The notes under the pieces are model-generated. The model saw nothing but the letters and a program-made list of their open reading frames with translations. It made no database searches and was not told the DNA's origin. Made by a program: the position numbers and the translations under genes. This document shows, one piece after another, positions 23,264 through 35,900 of a DNA stretch of 64,000 nt (its first letter is position 1; each line of letters begins with the position of its first letter). This DNA comes from Scenedesmus sp. ARA3 (Eukaryota; Chlorophyta; Chlorophyceae; Sphaeropleales; Scenedesmaceae), in assembly GCA_004335835.1 (NCBI GenBank), contig RWJK01001656.1, forward strand, positions 161,072-225,071, read 5' to 3'.

Positions 23264-23989
23264 TCAAGCATGAAGTAACGTCATGCCTTTGCTTGATGAG
23301 CAAACTGATGTGGTGCAACTATTGCAGCAGCAGCCTGTTGCTGCAATTTGCGCACGCAGGTCTGCAATTGTGCCAAGAATCATTCCTTTGGCATGATGCC
23401 AGGCCTGTGTCAGCCTGCCTGCTGGCCCACGCGCATCGAGAACAATCCAGCTGTGCTCAACAGGCCTGCCACTTAGGAGTGCAGCAGAGCACACACCCAG
23501 AAGTTGATGCAGAGCTCAATGCAACCATTGCCCAGCGATAAGTGCCACATGCTCAGCGCAGAAGGTGGGAGCCAAGAACTTGAATGAAGTATCGACCATA
23601 CTGGCCCACTATGCCTGCCGGGCATGCAAGCTGATGCACTTCCAATGTGCCGCACGGCACGCACGCATTGCACTCTCTGTGGCCATACCAAGTACAAAGC
23701 AATGCATCAGCAGCATGCAGGGATGCCATCCATACAGTGCATTGAGACAGCATATTGGAAGGGTACAAACGGCTTTATCACCCAGAATATCTAGAAAGCC
23801 TAAGGAGGTGGACAGCAACCTACGGAGCAAACCAATCATCTCTGGTGCTGTGCATTCCAGCATGGCACCGTGGTTAGCCGTACCTCTTGCAAGCTGTGAT
23901 GTGCTGCAAGGCTGCATCAACCCCAGCAAGGATTGCTGGGGGTAACCCCCAAACATCATTGGTATATGGGACGTTGAACCGTAAGCCAT
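23264..23989 (-). other. Unassigned minus-strand frames, possible decayed gene
   Basis: A 126-codon frame (23989-23609) and two shorter overlapping ones (23697-23473, 23494-23264) look more protein-like than the surroundings, with segments such as EMIGLLRRLLSTSLGFLDIL and DTSFKFLAPTFCAEHVALI in different frames. I recognise no family. The frame changes and lack of clear splice sites suggest either a degraded mobile or duplicated gene, or chance. It could also be 3'UTR of the mTERF gene. Confidence 0.2.
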
Positions 23990-24023
23990 GCGCGGTCACC
24001 CTGACCGTGCTGTCTGCCTATTC

Positions 24024-24028
24024 TTACA
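24024..24028 (-). terminator. Polyadenylation signal TGTAA for the mTERF gene
   Basis: TGTAA on the minus strand lies about 240 bases after the stop codon of the mTERF reading frame. Confidence 0.45.
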
Positions 24029-24268
24029 TCCATTGCGCTTTGGAAATACTGTTGGTACAAAGCAGTGCCACTGGCATGCGGCTGCGCAGCCAGAGCACAA
24101 GCACAAGAACAAACATCCAAACACTCTGATGCCATGTCTGCATCAGTCAGATGCGGGCTGGTCACTAGTACATCTCACATTGTCTGCTGAGCGTGCTGCA
24201 CGCTCAGGTGCGTGACCTGGCAGCACCGCCTCTGCTGCTGTTGAAGCCATGTCTGCAGCTGCACCCTC

Positions 24269-26444
24269 TCACATGCCAGCTCTCTCGTCCACGCCCACGC
24301 CAAATTTTGACCACAGCCGTATGAGCATGTTGATGTCCTGCTCCTGCATGGCCAGCACCTGCGGGCAGTACGCCACCACCCTGTGCCGCACCTCGTCATT
24401 GTCAAACCCCAGCTGCTTCAACCGCAGTATGGCTGCCCCTGCCCTGGCCACATCTGAATCAATGAGGATGCGTGGCTGCTGGCTGACCACGTTTTTGATC
24501 TGGCTGGGGCTGAAGCCAAAGCTGTTGAAGAAGTCCAGCCAGGAGGCCAGCGGGCACTGCAGCAGCTGCGGGTGGCCTTGCAGGAGATGCAGCAGCTCCT
24601 GGCTGCTGAACAGCAGCAGCATGCCATCCAAGCCTGAGCAGGAAGCAGCAATCGTGCAACTGGAGTGAGTTGCAGCCAGGGAGATGGTTGTGTCGTGTGC
24701 CTACACTTGATGCAAGGAGGTCCAAGCCAAGGTAATTTACCAGACCTTCAGCCCGAATGACACCGAAAAACCTGAGAGCTGATTGAGTGTGCATGGGACT
24801 AGTGTATAGTCAACATGTGACACATAGCGCAGCCAGGCAGGACCACTACACCACCAGAGAGATGCCTCAATGCATCCTGCACGGGGTGCCAGAGCACAGA
24901 ACTGCGCATGATGGCAAGCAGCTGCAGCTTCGCACCTGTTTCTAGCTCCACCAGCTGTGCCGGCCTCATCATTGCCTGCTGTGCGTCGCAGATTGGCTGC
25001 ATGGCAGCAGGCAGCATGTAGCAGCTGCAGTGTTAGACGGCGCGCATGCGGGTGGTTTGCACTCACAAGATGCAAACTCAGCAGCGATGGTGCTTCAAAT
25101 GCTGCAAAGCTTATTCAAGAGAGCTTTTATGCACCACACAGACTTGCTGATGCATCACAAAACACAAATGATACACTTGTTTGACACTGCTGCAAGCACT
25201 GGTACGCCAGGCTTGCCCTGCTGCTGCTGGCCCACCTGCAGGGCATGCTGCTTGCTGCCTGCTGGCAAGTCAAGCTTATCTACCAACAAGTCTTCGAGTT
25301 CTATTGACCAGCCTGGCTTTTCGGCTGCTTGCAGGAGAAATAGCCTAAGGCTTCTGACCAGAGTTGGGTCAGCTACTGCTTTCTGCCTTGGTGTTGTGCT
25401 GGGTGACCTAGGCCGTGTGAGTCGCGGCGGCAACAAATGGCACTCTTTTGGTGCGTGCGGTGTAGATGCAGCACAGCAATGTCGATCAGCGTGCACGTTG
25501 CCCTGTTGCAAGAAGGCGTACACACGCATATGTAAGGCGTTGGGTCAAAGCAGGCCAGGCCAGGTTTTATATATTTTATTATTATATATTTTTGAGTTGC
25601 GTCCCTCGAAATAAAGCATGAAGTACCACCGCACCCACCTTGCTGAGGATTCGCCACTGCAAGCACAGCCTGTTGATGACAACCGTGACAGTGACATTGT
25701 TTGAATTGGCACTGATGTCAACCAGATACACGCACCGTGACGATGCCCTCCTTGAACGGAGCCACTCAAACTGTGCCGATCACTTGGTATCAGACAGACC
25801 GAGACAGTAACTCATGGATGCAGCACTGACAGCAACACTTGCAGGCGCTACAACTCCTGTAGGCACTCCTGTCACATTCTGCAGCGTTTTCTGATAGCAG
25901 CAAGGGCATGATCAGCTCAGCAATATTAAAACGCATACTATACATTGCCTGGCTGGCTCGGCCAGTTGCAGCTGCATTAGCTTATCGCTGTTTCTCGTCA
26001 CAGCAACCCTCGGAGGCATGCATGCAACTGCTGAACAGCTGACCTGCAACATGATCAAACCTTGGTGCACCAGCCACTCACGAACATCAGCTGGCGCTTC
26101 AAGCCTGCCACATGGTTGCCCGAATATACCCCCAATCAACCCCTCAACAGCCGCTATGTTAGCACAGTGTACACACAGACAAGCTGCAATCACACCAGCC
26201 AATGCAAAACTGCAAAATTGGCTGTGATGGGCAGCAGACAAAATGCCAGCTGTTCTTCCAATGCCAGCCGAGGGTCGCCCAGCCCCAGCAAATTGAACCA
26301 CCAAGAAATGCCAAGCCGCCGCACCCACAGCTGCAACTGACTCAACGATGCAGATGCAACATGAAGTCCCGCTGCAGCCTGTACACTGCAGCCTGTACAT
26401 AAGAGCAACCACCCAACACCTTCAACATGCCCTAACACATGCAC
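24269..26444 (-). CDS. mTERF-family protein (5' part uncertain)
   Basis: mTERF proteins bind nucleic acid and control organelle transcription, splicing or ribosome assembly. Secure minus-strand exons are 25375-25236, 24996-24936, 24778-24707 and 24633-24269, whose phases agree. The last exon contains mTERF-type helices: FGFSPSQIKNVVSQQPRIL and LGFDNDEVRHRVVAYCPQVL. An earlier exon ending at 26061 with DVREWLVHQG has a fitting phase. Further upstream two overlapping frames compete (26412 and 26444), one with RRLGISWWFNLLGLGDPRL, so the start and target peptide are unresolved. The protein is probably 250-350 aa with few repeats. Its 5' end nearly touches the RING gene, whose stop is at 26558. 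Confidence 0.7.
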
Positions 26445-26557
26445 TAATCCACCAGGTTACCTTTCACCAAGCCAGCTGAGCACGCATATGCCAGAATGAC
26501 CAACGCAGTGCTGTCCCGCATTGTGCATGGCCACTGCGCATGCTGCGCAAGCCAGCC

Positions 26558-27774
26558 TCAGTTGGGGTACAGGCGCTTGATCTGCTTCAGCGTCGTGGAC
26601 TTGCGGCACTTGGGGCACTTCTTGGTGGCCCGCACAGCATCCATGATGCACTCGTAGCAGAACATGTGCCTGTGCACACCACAATCGCACAGCAGGCACA
26701 GCAGTGCAGAGCAGCGTCAGCAACACTGCGGGTACTCTCGCTGCAGCACATGCTGACATGACTTCTCAAAGCGCAAATTAAGGGGACATCTGGCTGCAGC
26801 ACTTGCTTAGGGCATCAAGTAGAGCTTGCTTGCTGAAAGTAGAGCTCACTTGCTGTGTCTGAAACGCTGTCACTGCTGTTTTGACCAGCACATGCGTTGC
26901 CAGCACACACGCTTGCTGCTGCACTGCACTTTACTGCAGCTACATGGCGCTCACCCGCATGGCGTTGTGGCCATACAGTCAGCCTTGATCCCATCAAGGC
27001 ATATGAGACACTTGAAGGCAGGCTCTGGCGACCGCTCGCGCTGCGGCACCACAGGTTGCGGGTCCCATGTGGGCATGGCTGGCATCCCAGGAAGCTGCTG
27101 CTGCTGCTGCTGCGGCAGCGCCCGTGGCTGCTGCTGCTGCAGCACTTGCCGCGGCCGCTTCTTGGGCAGCGTCACGCCTGTGATGACTACCTCGTCATCG
27201 TCATCGTCAGAGTCGCTGTCAATGACGATGACGTCACTATCAGCAGCCGCTGCTGGCGCACGTGGCACACGCTGCCGCTGCTGCTGCTGCTGGGCCGGCG
27301 GCACTTGCAGTCTTTGCTCTGGCTGGCCTGCTTGCTGCTGCTGCTGGTCTTGCTGCTGCTGATCTTGCTGCTGATCTTGCTGCTGTGACTGTTGTGGCGG
27401 GCTAGACGAAGCTCCACCTTCTGTGTTACCTGGTTGCTGCCCTGGCCTGGCTATGCGAATAACCAGCCTATTGCCTACAGAAACAATAGCAGTGAAAATT
27501 ACAAACATGAAGATTTGTGGTTAACAAAAGGAGCCACCAACATTGCCCACATCAGCAAACTCTGCTGCACAGCAAGGGTGCGCTGCTACTGACTGGCATT
27601 TGGCATCATGCTGCCTTGCTCTTGCTGCTGCATGAGCAGGCAAGTTCTGCTAACGATCTTGGTTGCATTTGCAGAATCACCTGCTGGTCTAGAAGTCTCA
27701 GGCTTCCTCCTGGTGTTACTGCGCGCTCCAGAACTGGGACTGTCCAACACCACTGCAGGGGCTGTATCAGCCAT
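26558..27774 (-). CDS. SIM-containing RING protein, candidate SUMO-targeted ubiquitin ligase (RNF4-like)
   Basis: Exons on minus are 27774-27681, 27474-26955 and 26669-26558, giving 241 aa with closed phases. The C-terminus is a C3HC4 RING: CLICLDGI, CGHMFCYEC and CPKCRKS, ending KQIKRLYPN close to the end, as in RNF4. Upstream, DSDVIVIDSDSDDDDDEVV is a textbook SUMO-interaction motif followed by an acidic cluster, with other VVL/VIR hydrophobic patches nearer the N-terminus. The middle is a Gln-rich linker encoded by CAG runs. The layout of SIM, linker and C-terminal RING matches STUbLs, which ubiquitinate poly-SUMOylated nuclear proteins in DNA repair and proteotoxic stress. The RING is visible; STUbL activity is inferred. 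Exon 1 encodes the disordered MADTAPAVVLDSP start. Confidence 0.85.
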
Positions 27775-29670
27775 GGCAAGCTACCACGCCTGGCGCCCTT
27801 CGCCCCTGAAATAAAGAGAAGCAACTCAAAGTGATTACAACACGGGTCGTGGCCATGCTGCCATCGTGCCGCGAGCCACTGCTGCTCACTCAGCTGCATG
27901 AGCGCCTGCACGCTACAGGGCCTGAGCTGCAGCTGCAGCCATGCAGTTACAGCGACTGCATCAACAGGCGACGCATCACACGAGGCCACTGCCAACTCAC
28001 AAGTCTGTTCTTGAGCTCACAATCAGGAAGCCCTGGATGAAGCTGCAGCTACTGAACCAGTATGAGTTCAAAATTCCAACAGGGGGAAGGCTAGTAAGCT
28101 GGCAGGCGGGACGAGGTGATTGCGTGTGTGCTGTGTAGCCACTTCAACAGTTACAGGCTTCTCCGTAGCGCACTGTCATTCAATGTATGATGAAATGAGT
28201 CGGCTTCATGTTTGGTTGCTTGCTGGGGTCAGGCTGCCTGAGCCACAGGGCATAGGGCTTGTGCAAGTGCAGCGTCGTGTCAGTTCCCTATACGCCTGCA
28301 AACCAGCTTTTCGTTCTTGCTGCTAGGCTTTTATGAGATCGTGGATCAATAGGCTGGCTGCGTACGGCAAGGTACTAGCTGCGGCACTGCAGTTGTGCAG
28401 TGCCTCTGCCTGCCTGCACTGTTGTCTTGCGCCAACCGTTCAGGCTGAGCCTGTACCTTCGAAATTTGCGGCATCTCGCACAGCCAGTGGCCAGGCGGCA
28501 TGGAGGCAGAGCAAAGAGTTGCAGGCACAGGTGCAAGTAGTGTAGGCATCCTTCTCAAGGAGTCTGCTGCAACAACTCTGGACTACAGACGACACATGCG
28601 ATTTATAGACGGCACAGCACAGCATGATAACGAGTTGCAGGTGGCACACGTTGCAAATGCACATATTAAGCAAAGCATATGCCGATACAAAGAGAGATAC
28701 ATGTGCTAGTGGGACTTTTACTGTTGATTCAGTTACAACTTGATGATGGTCAACGCATGCTGCAATCGTGTGAACATCGTCAATAGATATGAGAAAGTCA
28801 ACAAGCTCCCGCCCTGCTTATTGTCAGCTACTACTACCACGCTGCAGACCATGCATGGACTTCATCATACGATGAACAAGAAAGGCCATGCGGAACATGC
28901 CTCACACGTTGTTGAAGGTGATCCTGCAAACCCTTATGCAGCGTTTAGACAGGTGATCATGATGTGCAGTGCCTACATGCACACAGCACGTGGTGCATAT
29001 GCTGACGTCTGTGTAGTATCCAACCAGCCAGCAAAGAGCTCAGCAAACACATGTTACAGCAGCAGCGGCATACGCCCACCCGCACTGCTGCACTGCCACA
29101 AATGGCACTGGGTGCAGTGCGGCAGCCAGCTGGCCGCACACACATAACAATCAAGGACAACATCCAACTGTAGTTGTGCACAACATGCAGCAACCTGGAC
29201 GGCAACATCAAGACTGAACACGCACAACCCTGCATGCATACAATGCCTTGAGAATGCTCCTATGCGCCCTTCCACTCAGTCCATACACAGCCCGCAGCCG
29301 CCTGCTGCCTGCCTGCCAAGTCCAGCATGCCAGCACGCCATCCAGTCAGCCAATCAGTCAGAACCTGCAGTGCAGCCCGCCGCCCCAATGATACCCCCGC
29401 ACTCCTGAACCAGCCATGCAGCGCCAACAGCCATGCAGCGCCTTCACAGGCACACACAGCCGCCATGCTGCCCGGTAGTCCAAGCGGCACGCCTGTCACA
29501 CAGCAGCCGGAGCTCCTGCTGCATCTGCACCCGAAACAATGCGTCACAAGTGCCTCACAGCAGCACAACCGCCTCACAGCCTGCAGCTCACTGCGCACAC
29601 AGCAGCACGACGCATCCCGTGCCAGCTGCTGCGCCCTGCTGCAGCCTGCCTCGCCTCGCCTGCTGCTGCT
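27775..29670. other. Upstream region of the RING gene and CA-rich 3' region of the phosphorylase gene
   Basis: No coding exon is recognised. Between about 28700 and 29650 the plus strand is CA rich (TG rich in the phosphorylase transcript), consistent with its 3'UTR. Around 28080-28700 base use is mixed. A short interrupted frame at 28500-28709 has no family features. Confidence 0.45.
29054..29058 (-). terminator. Candidate polyadenylation signal TGTAA for the phosphorylase gene
   Basis: TGTAA on the minus strand about 610 bases after the stop codon; another is near 28735. Confidence 0.4.
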
Positions 29671-32600
29671 CTACAGTGCCGGGGGCTTCAGGGGCTGCAC
29701 GTGCCAGATGTCCTTGGCGTACTCCACGATGGTGCGGTCGCTGCTGAACTTGCCGCTGCCCGCGGTGTACATGATGGAGCGGCGCGTCCACTCGTCCACG
29801 TCCTTGTACACCTGGGTTGAAGAAACAGGGCAAGCGAAGAGGCAGGAGGGAGGCGGCAGAGCAGGACGGAGTCGGTGGTGGGGCTGGTGAGATGATGCTT
29901 GCAGCCCTGCGCCGCAGCTCAAAGTGTGTTGACGGCAGGCTGCAGATGATGCGCCCACAGCGCAAGATATTATTTGACCTGCTACAGGCGCCATCTCCTC
30001 GCGTCTGCTGGCATGCTGCGTCACAGCAGTACAGCACCTGGTCACCCCTCCTGCCACCCTACCCTAAATCGGAAGCACTACTCAACAGCGGGCATCAGAC
30101 GGCCCTGATGAACGCAGCGCCACTCACCCTGTCCACCTCCTCCTGCGCGTCCAGGTAGCTGGCAAAGTCGTTGGCCACCAGGAACCAGTCGTTGCCGACC
30201 TTCATGTTGGAGATGGAGTCCACCAGCGGCTTGAAGTACTCCTTGTCGCCAAACATGCCGCCCTCAATGTCGGCCATGATCTCATCAAACCTGAGCAGCA
30301 GCAGCAGCAGCAGATAGGGACCAGCATGGTGAGTGGGGTGCAGCACGCATACAGAGTGCATGAATGCCGTGTGGAAGAGGCGGCAGCAGCCGCAATGGGG
30401 TGCGGCACAGTGGGTTGGGGCGCGGCACTGGGGGTTGCGTGTGTTGGTGAGCTGAACGTGCAAAGGATGCGAGCAGGTGTGAGGGCAGGGGAACAGCATG
30501 CATGGGTGACGGATGCAACAGCCACTGCAGCTGCAGTGGTCAGGCCGCTGCATGGGTTTAAAACTGCAGCGACTGCGGTCGCTGAAGCTGGTCCACGTAA
30601 AAGACAGCCACCAGAACCACTGGAAGCAGTCCCTGAAGTGAAACAGCTTCCGCAACACCAGTACGCAGCATACGACAGTGATGTGCGCGCGTTTGCAACA
30701 AACTAGCGCTCAATGCATGCACAACAGCACCAGATGGCAGCCACAACTGTAGCCGGGCGCCAGCAGCACATTTCTCCACACCCAAAGGCATTCAGGCAAC
30801 AACTTGCACACATGCAGATGACATCCACAGCACACACTGTTTTAGTTGAGAGTTGACTGAACGCGTTCTTCTGCCCCTTACGTAGAAACAAGCCGTGTAC
30901 CCACTCAGGCGGCAAGTAGCACCATCAGCAGTAGGGACAGGACAAGAACTGTTTGCATACATACTACGCTACCATGTGCCGCACCTCTTGTCCGTCTTGA
31001 GGTTCTTGCGCTCCTTGCGCAGCTGCGGCACGTCGTCCGCGTCCACGCCGAACACAAACATATTCTCCTTGCCGGACTCCTCCGCAATCTCAATGTTGGC
31101 GCCGTCCATGGTGCCGATGATGAGGCAGCCGTTCATCTGGAACTTCATGTTGCTGGTGCCGCTGGCCTCAGTGCCGGCCGTGCTGATGTGCTGAGACAGC
31201 TCAGAGGCTGCAAGCAGGAGTGGACAGAAGGGATGCGGCAGCAGCAGGACACATGTGAGTCGGGACCAATGGTGACACAAGTGACTGACGGTTTGCCGCT
31301 TGGCAACAGGCATCGTGCCTTCCAGCACTTCGAACACATGAGCTGGCAGACCAGCGTGTCGAAGCAAGCTGATCTGGGTGCCAAATACTTGCGCGCATAC
31401 ATATGCATGTCCGCGGATTCTGCACACCGCAACTTTGCTGCCTGGCAGCTCTGCTGCACTTGTTCGGCTCCCACTGGCACCTGGATGCTGACCTCGGAGA
31501 GCAAACACCACCCACCACACCACCCAGCGGTGAGACACAGCTCTTTAAAACAGCAGCCCAATGAAACTACGGCCCACCTGGGATGATGATCTCTGCCAGG
31601 GACACGTTGTAGTCTGGCAGGAAGTAGCAGCGCAGCAGGTCGCGCGTGTCTGGGTCCTTGTTGATGAGGTCGCCCACCTTGACCGCCAGGTGGATGATGC
31701 GCTTGGCCATGTCGTACGCTGCAGGCAGCAGCAGCAGCAGCAGCAGGGAAAAGAAGTTTAGTTTAGCTGGACCATGACTGCTGCAGGGCCAAAACCACAA
31801 CAGCAGCAGTAGAGGCAGGCTCAACTGGTTGGTTATGGCTGCCGTTGAAATGAATGCAGCACAACAGAGGGAGTTGTTGAAGCGCACCAGGCAGCACCGC
31901 GTGCAAGCACACACCGCGCAACACAAAGCTTTTGCGACTGCGCGGCACATCGAGCTGGCAGGCAGCTAGATGCAGATGCACCGTGCAGCCATGTGCAAGC
32001 GAGGCTGGCCTGTCAGCGCCGCACCTGAGGCCGCCTTGCCGCCGAACATACACACGCGCGGCACGACCTTCTTGCGCTCCTCCGGGGTCATCTTCTTCAG
32101 CTGCTTGTAGCGCCAAATGATGCTCAGCACGTTCATGTACTGGCGCTTGTACTCGTGGATGCGCTTGATCTGAGGCACGCAGAAGACAAGGCAGACATCA
32201 ACACAGGTGACGCAGCCATACAGCAGCGCCAGCACAATCCACACAGCCTCGCAACAAAGCATCCACAAAGCACACTCGCAGCAGCGCGCACTTCAGCTGT
32301 TACTGCACAAAATCCGTCCAGCACGGCACCTGCCCGACACAGCGCGCATCATAGTGCGCAGCCAGCCACCATGCCGCCCTAAATGCCCAACTATACCTGC
32401 TGCATCCTGCTGCTGTGTCTGCTGTGCCGCACCTGGATGTCGAACAGCGCGTTGAGTGGCACGTCGTCGCCGAAGGTCTCCTTGATCACTGCTGCCAGCC
32501 TGGCCTTGTTGTCCTGCTTCACGGCGCGCCACTTCTTGTGGAAGGCCTTGTCGTCCGCGTACTTGGCCAGCTTGGACAGCTCGTAGGTGTCCGTGATCCA

Positions 32601-32932
32601 GCTGCGCAGGGCAGGCGCAAGCAGGCACGCAGCACAAATGCAGCAGTTTGTGTTTGATTCAGCAGGCTAGGAGTAAGCTTGCCGGGCGCTGGCATTTGCG
32701 ACTGTTGCACGTTGACCATGACAGCCTGCCGACGCTGGGCACATGAGCATTGCCTGCACAGCGAGGTCTGTCCATCAGCAAGGCACCGGATCTTCACGTG
32801 ACGCCGCAGCTGGCACTACCATCCACCACATCGCGCCACAGCCCAGCCGCCACTCACTTGTCGCTGCCCAGGGTGTCCGTGATGAGCTTGCTGAGCCCCG
32901 GGTTGCAGAAAGCCAGCCAGCGGCGCGGCGTC

Positions 32933-32967
<35 letters not shown>

Positions 32968-35900
32968 GAGCTTGTAGAAGTCGTTGAAGATGTCCGCCTT
33001 GACGATCTCGCTGTGGATGTAGGCCACGCCGTTGACCGCGCTGCTGGACACCACGGCCAGGTACGCCATGTTCACCTGCCTGCGGGAGCACAGGGCGAGT
33101 CGGGGTTAGCAACAGGTTGAGTGTTGTTGCTAGAGGTGTACCACACAACAGCAGTGCTGCCCGCCGCCTGTGGTGCACCTGCCACTGCCGTAAGAATCCC
33201 ATTCATCCAGCAGGCACTGCTGCTGCCACACATGATGGAAACAAGCATACTGGCACACGTGCAGGCACATATGCAGGCAGGGTTCTAGCAAGCTTCATCA
33301 CACACTGCATGCATCCGCACCCACAACAGATGCACCACACAGCAGCACCCCGCGCACTCACATCTCGTCCTTAACCCAGGGGTTCTCCTGGATGATGCTC
33401 ATGCGCTCCACCAGCTGGTCGCGCTCGGCAGCCTTCAGCCCGCTGTACTTGTCCTCCAGGAACTTGGTCCAGCCTGCAGAGGCAATGCAGCACAGCAGCA
33501 GCACACCAGACACAAGCATTAGGCGCTTCTAAAGCAGTTGTTATACTTGTCCTCCAAAAACTCGGTCCAGCCTGTGGTGATGAAGCAGCAGCACATCAAC
33601 ACGCAACAGGGTGAGGCGTTCCCCCAAGTTGACGGTTGCGGAGGCATCCCATAGTGGTGGCGACGCACTGAGCAGAACAAACAGCATATGCAAAGCAAAA
33701 GCCAAGCAGCAGCCAGCAAGGCAGGCAGCCTGACACACACCCGCGTTGATGATCTCGATGATCTCCATGTGGCGGGGCAGCATCTTGGCCAGCACGCGCA
33801 CCGGCCACTTCTCCAGCGCCTCAGGCATGACCGTGTGGTTGGTGTAGTTCACGCACTGCACATGCAGCGCCAGTGCAGGAACCAAGTTAGACACGGGGCG
33901 CGATGCTGAACAGCAGGCATTGCCAAATGTCAAGCATTGTGTATGTACCACGCAGCCGCTGCGAACCAGCACCATTCAAGGTGCGCCTGCATGCAGATCA
34001 GCAGCGACCACTGCCTGGACACGCCACACAAGCAGTCAGGATTCTCCAGCCAGCACCCGATCCAGCTGCAGCCTACTTATTAGAGCTGTGCAAACCCCGC
34101 CTCTACACACATCCTCTACACGACTCCGAACCACTGCTGCTGTACACCTGTACCACACACGCACCTTGGTGGTGATGGACCAGGCAGCCTCCCAGTCCAG
34201 GCCCTCCTCATCGACCAGCAGCCGCATCAGCTCAGCCACGGCAATGGTGGGGTGTGTGTCGTTGAGCTGGAAGCAGGCCTTCTCAGGGAACAGGCGCCAG
34301 TTGTCGCCGTGCACAGCCTTGAAGCGAGTCATCACGTCCTGCGGTTGTGGTTTGCAGGGGAAAGCAAGGAGGAACGCAATCAGGCTGAGCACGTGTTGAG
34401 GCGGTGAGTGCAGTCACAGACACGCAGCTGACTGTGCGACGGCCGTGCCAAGACCTGCAGCAACTGTAGTGCAACTGCTGCTACTCCAGAGATAGTTCCT
34501 CAGCTGCGCGACTTTTTGGCTGTGCACTGCAGACAACCAGGCGTCTGCTCACACCCACATGCTGCAGCTGCTCGCTCTAGTTGTGACCCATGCTGCTGCG
34601 CCGACCTGCCCGGCTGTCCTGCTGCGTGCACTCTTGTTACAGGCCGCACCTGCAGTGAGGCGCTGACAAAGAAGTACTGCTGCTTCAGGCGCAGCTCCTT
34701 GCCCTCGGGTGTGGAGTCGTTGGGGTACAGCACCGCGCTGATGGCCAGGGCGCGCTCGCGCTCCTCAACAGCCTGGCAGCAGCAGCAGCAGCAGAATGTC
34801 AGAAACCGGTGCAGCAGGACGCCTTGCTCACCGCCAGCCAACATACACACAGGCAATTATGCACGTGCACGCATGCACTGCAGCCGACTGTGGCGTTGCC
34901 GGCCATGACAAGCGATACAAGGCAAAGACAAGGCGCACCTTCTCGTAGTCACCCGAGTTGAATGCCTCCAGGTCAAACTCGGTGATGGGCTCCGCGTCCC
35001 ACAGGCGCAGGTTGCTGGTGGTGGTGGTGTTGTAGCCGGGGATGGGGTTGTCGTACGCCACAGCCATCACCTGCAGATGCAATCAGCACGGGAGGCGCAG
35101 CGGTTGCAGCAGCACGGCTGGGTTGAGGCGCTGTGCTGTATGTGCGTGTGCGGCGTGCTGCAGCAGGGTGTTGCGGTGGCAGCAGCTGCCTCACTTGCTG
35201 CCATGGAACACCCCAGGCACAGCTCAGCACAGTGCGCTCACCCTCCACAGCATAGCTACAGCCCTGCCTAGCACACTGCCTAGCACACAGCCTAGCGCTG
35301 CTGCCATGCCGCCGCACCTTCTCTGCGGGCGTCCACACGGTCTTGCCGTTGCTGCTGGAGGTCTTGCCGCTGAAGCCGACCTCGAAGCGGATGTCGTGGC
35401 GCTTCACCTCCCAGGGGTTGCCCTCGGTGAGCCAAATGTCGGGCACCTCGGACTGGTAGCCGTCCTTGATCAGCTGCTTGAACATGCCGTACCTACAGCA
35501 AACGTGTGTTGTGCGTTGGTGAGCATGTGTGCACCAGCCAGCCAGGTGTGTGGGATAGGTATAGATGCAAATGCACACCAAGAGACCTGGCAAACAGAGC
35601 AAGACAAGCAACAGCAAAGCCTGACACACGCACCACACAGATGCTGGAGAGACCATCGCTGTCTTCCATTCATTTCTTGTGGTTCCACCCTCGGTCAATG
35701 GCCTCTCCCAGCACATGCACGAATACGCGCCATCCACCAGCTTGCACGCAGCACCAAACACACACAAACACAGTACAGCCGCGCAACTCACTGGTAGCGG
35801 ATGCCGTAGCCCCAGCCGGGCAGGTCCAGCGTGGCAATGCTGTCCAGGAAGCACGCCGCCAGTCGGCCCAGGCCTCCGTTGCCCAGCGCTGCGTTGTGCT

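Noticed and set aside
34973..35854. 293-codon minus-strand frame as a separate gene
   Set aside because: It is an out-of-frame and intron-spanning reading that only in part overlaps phosphorylase exon 3.
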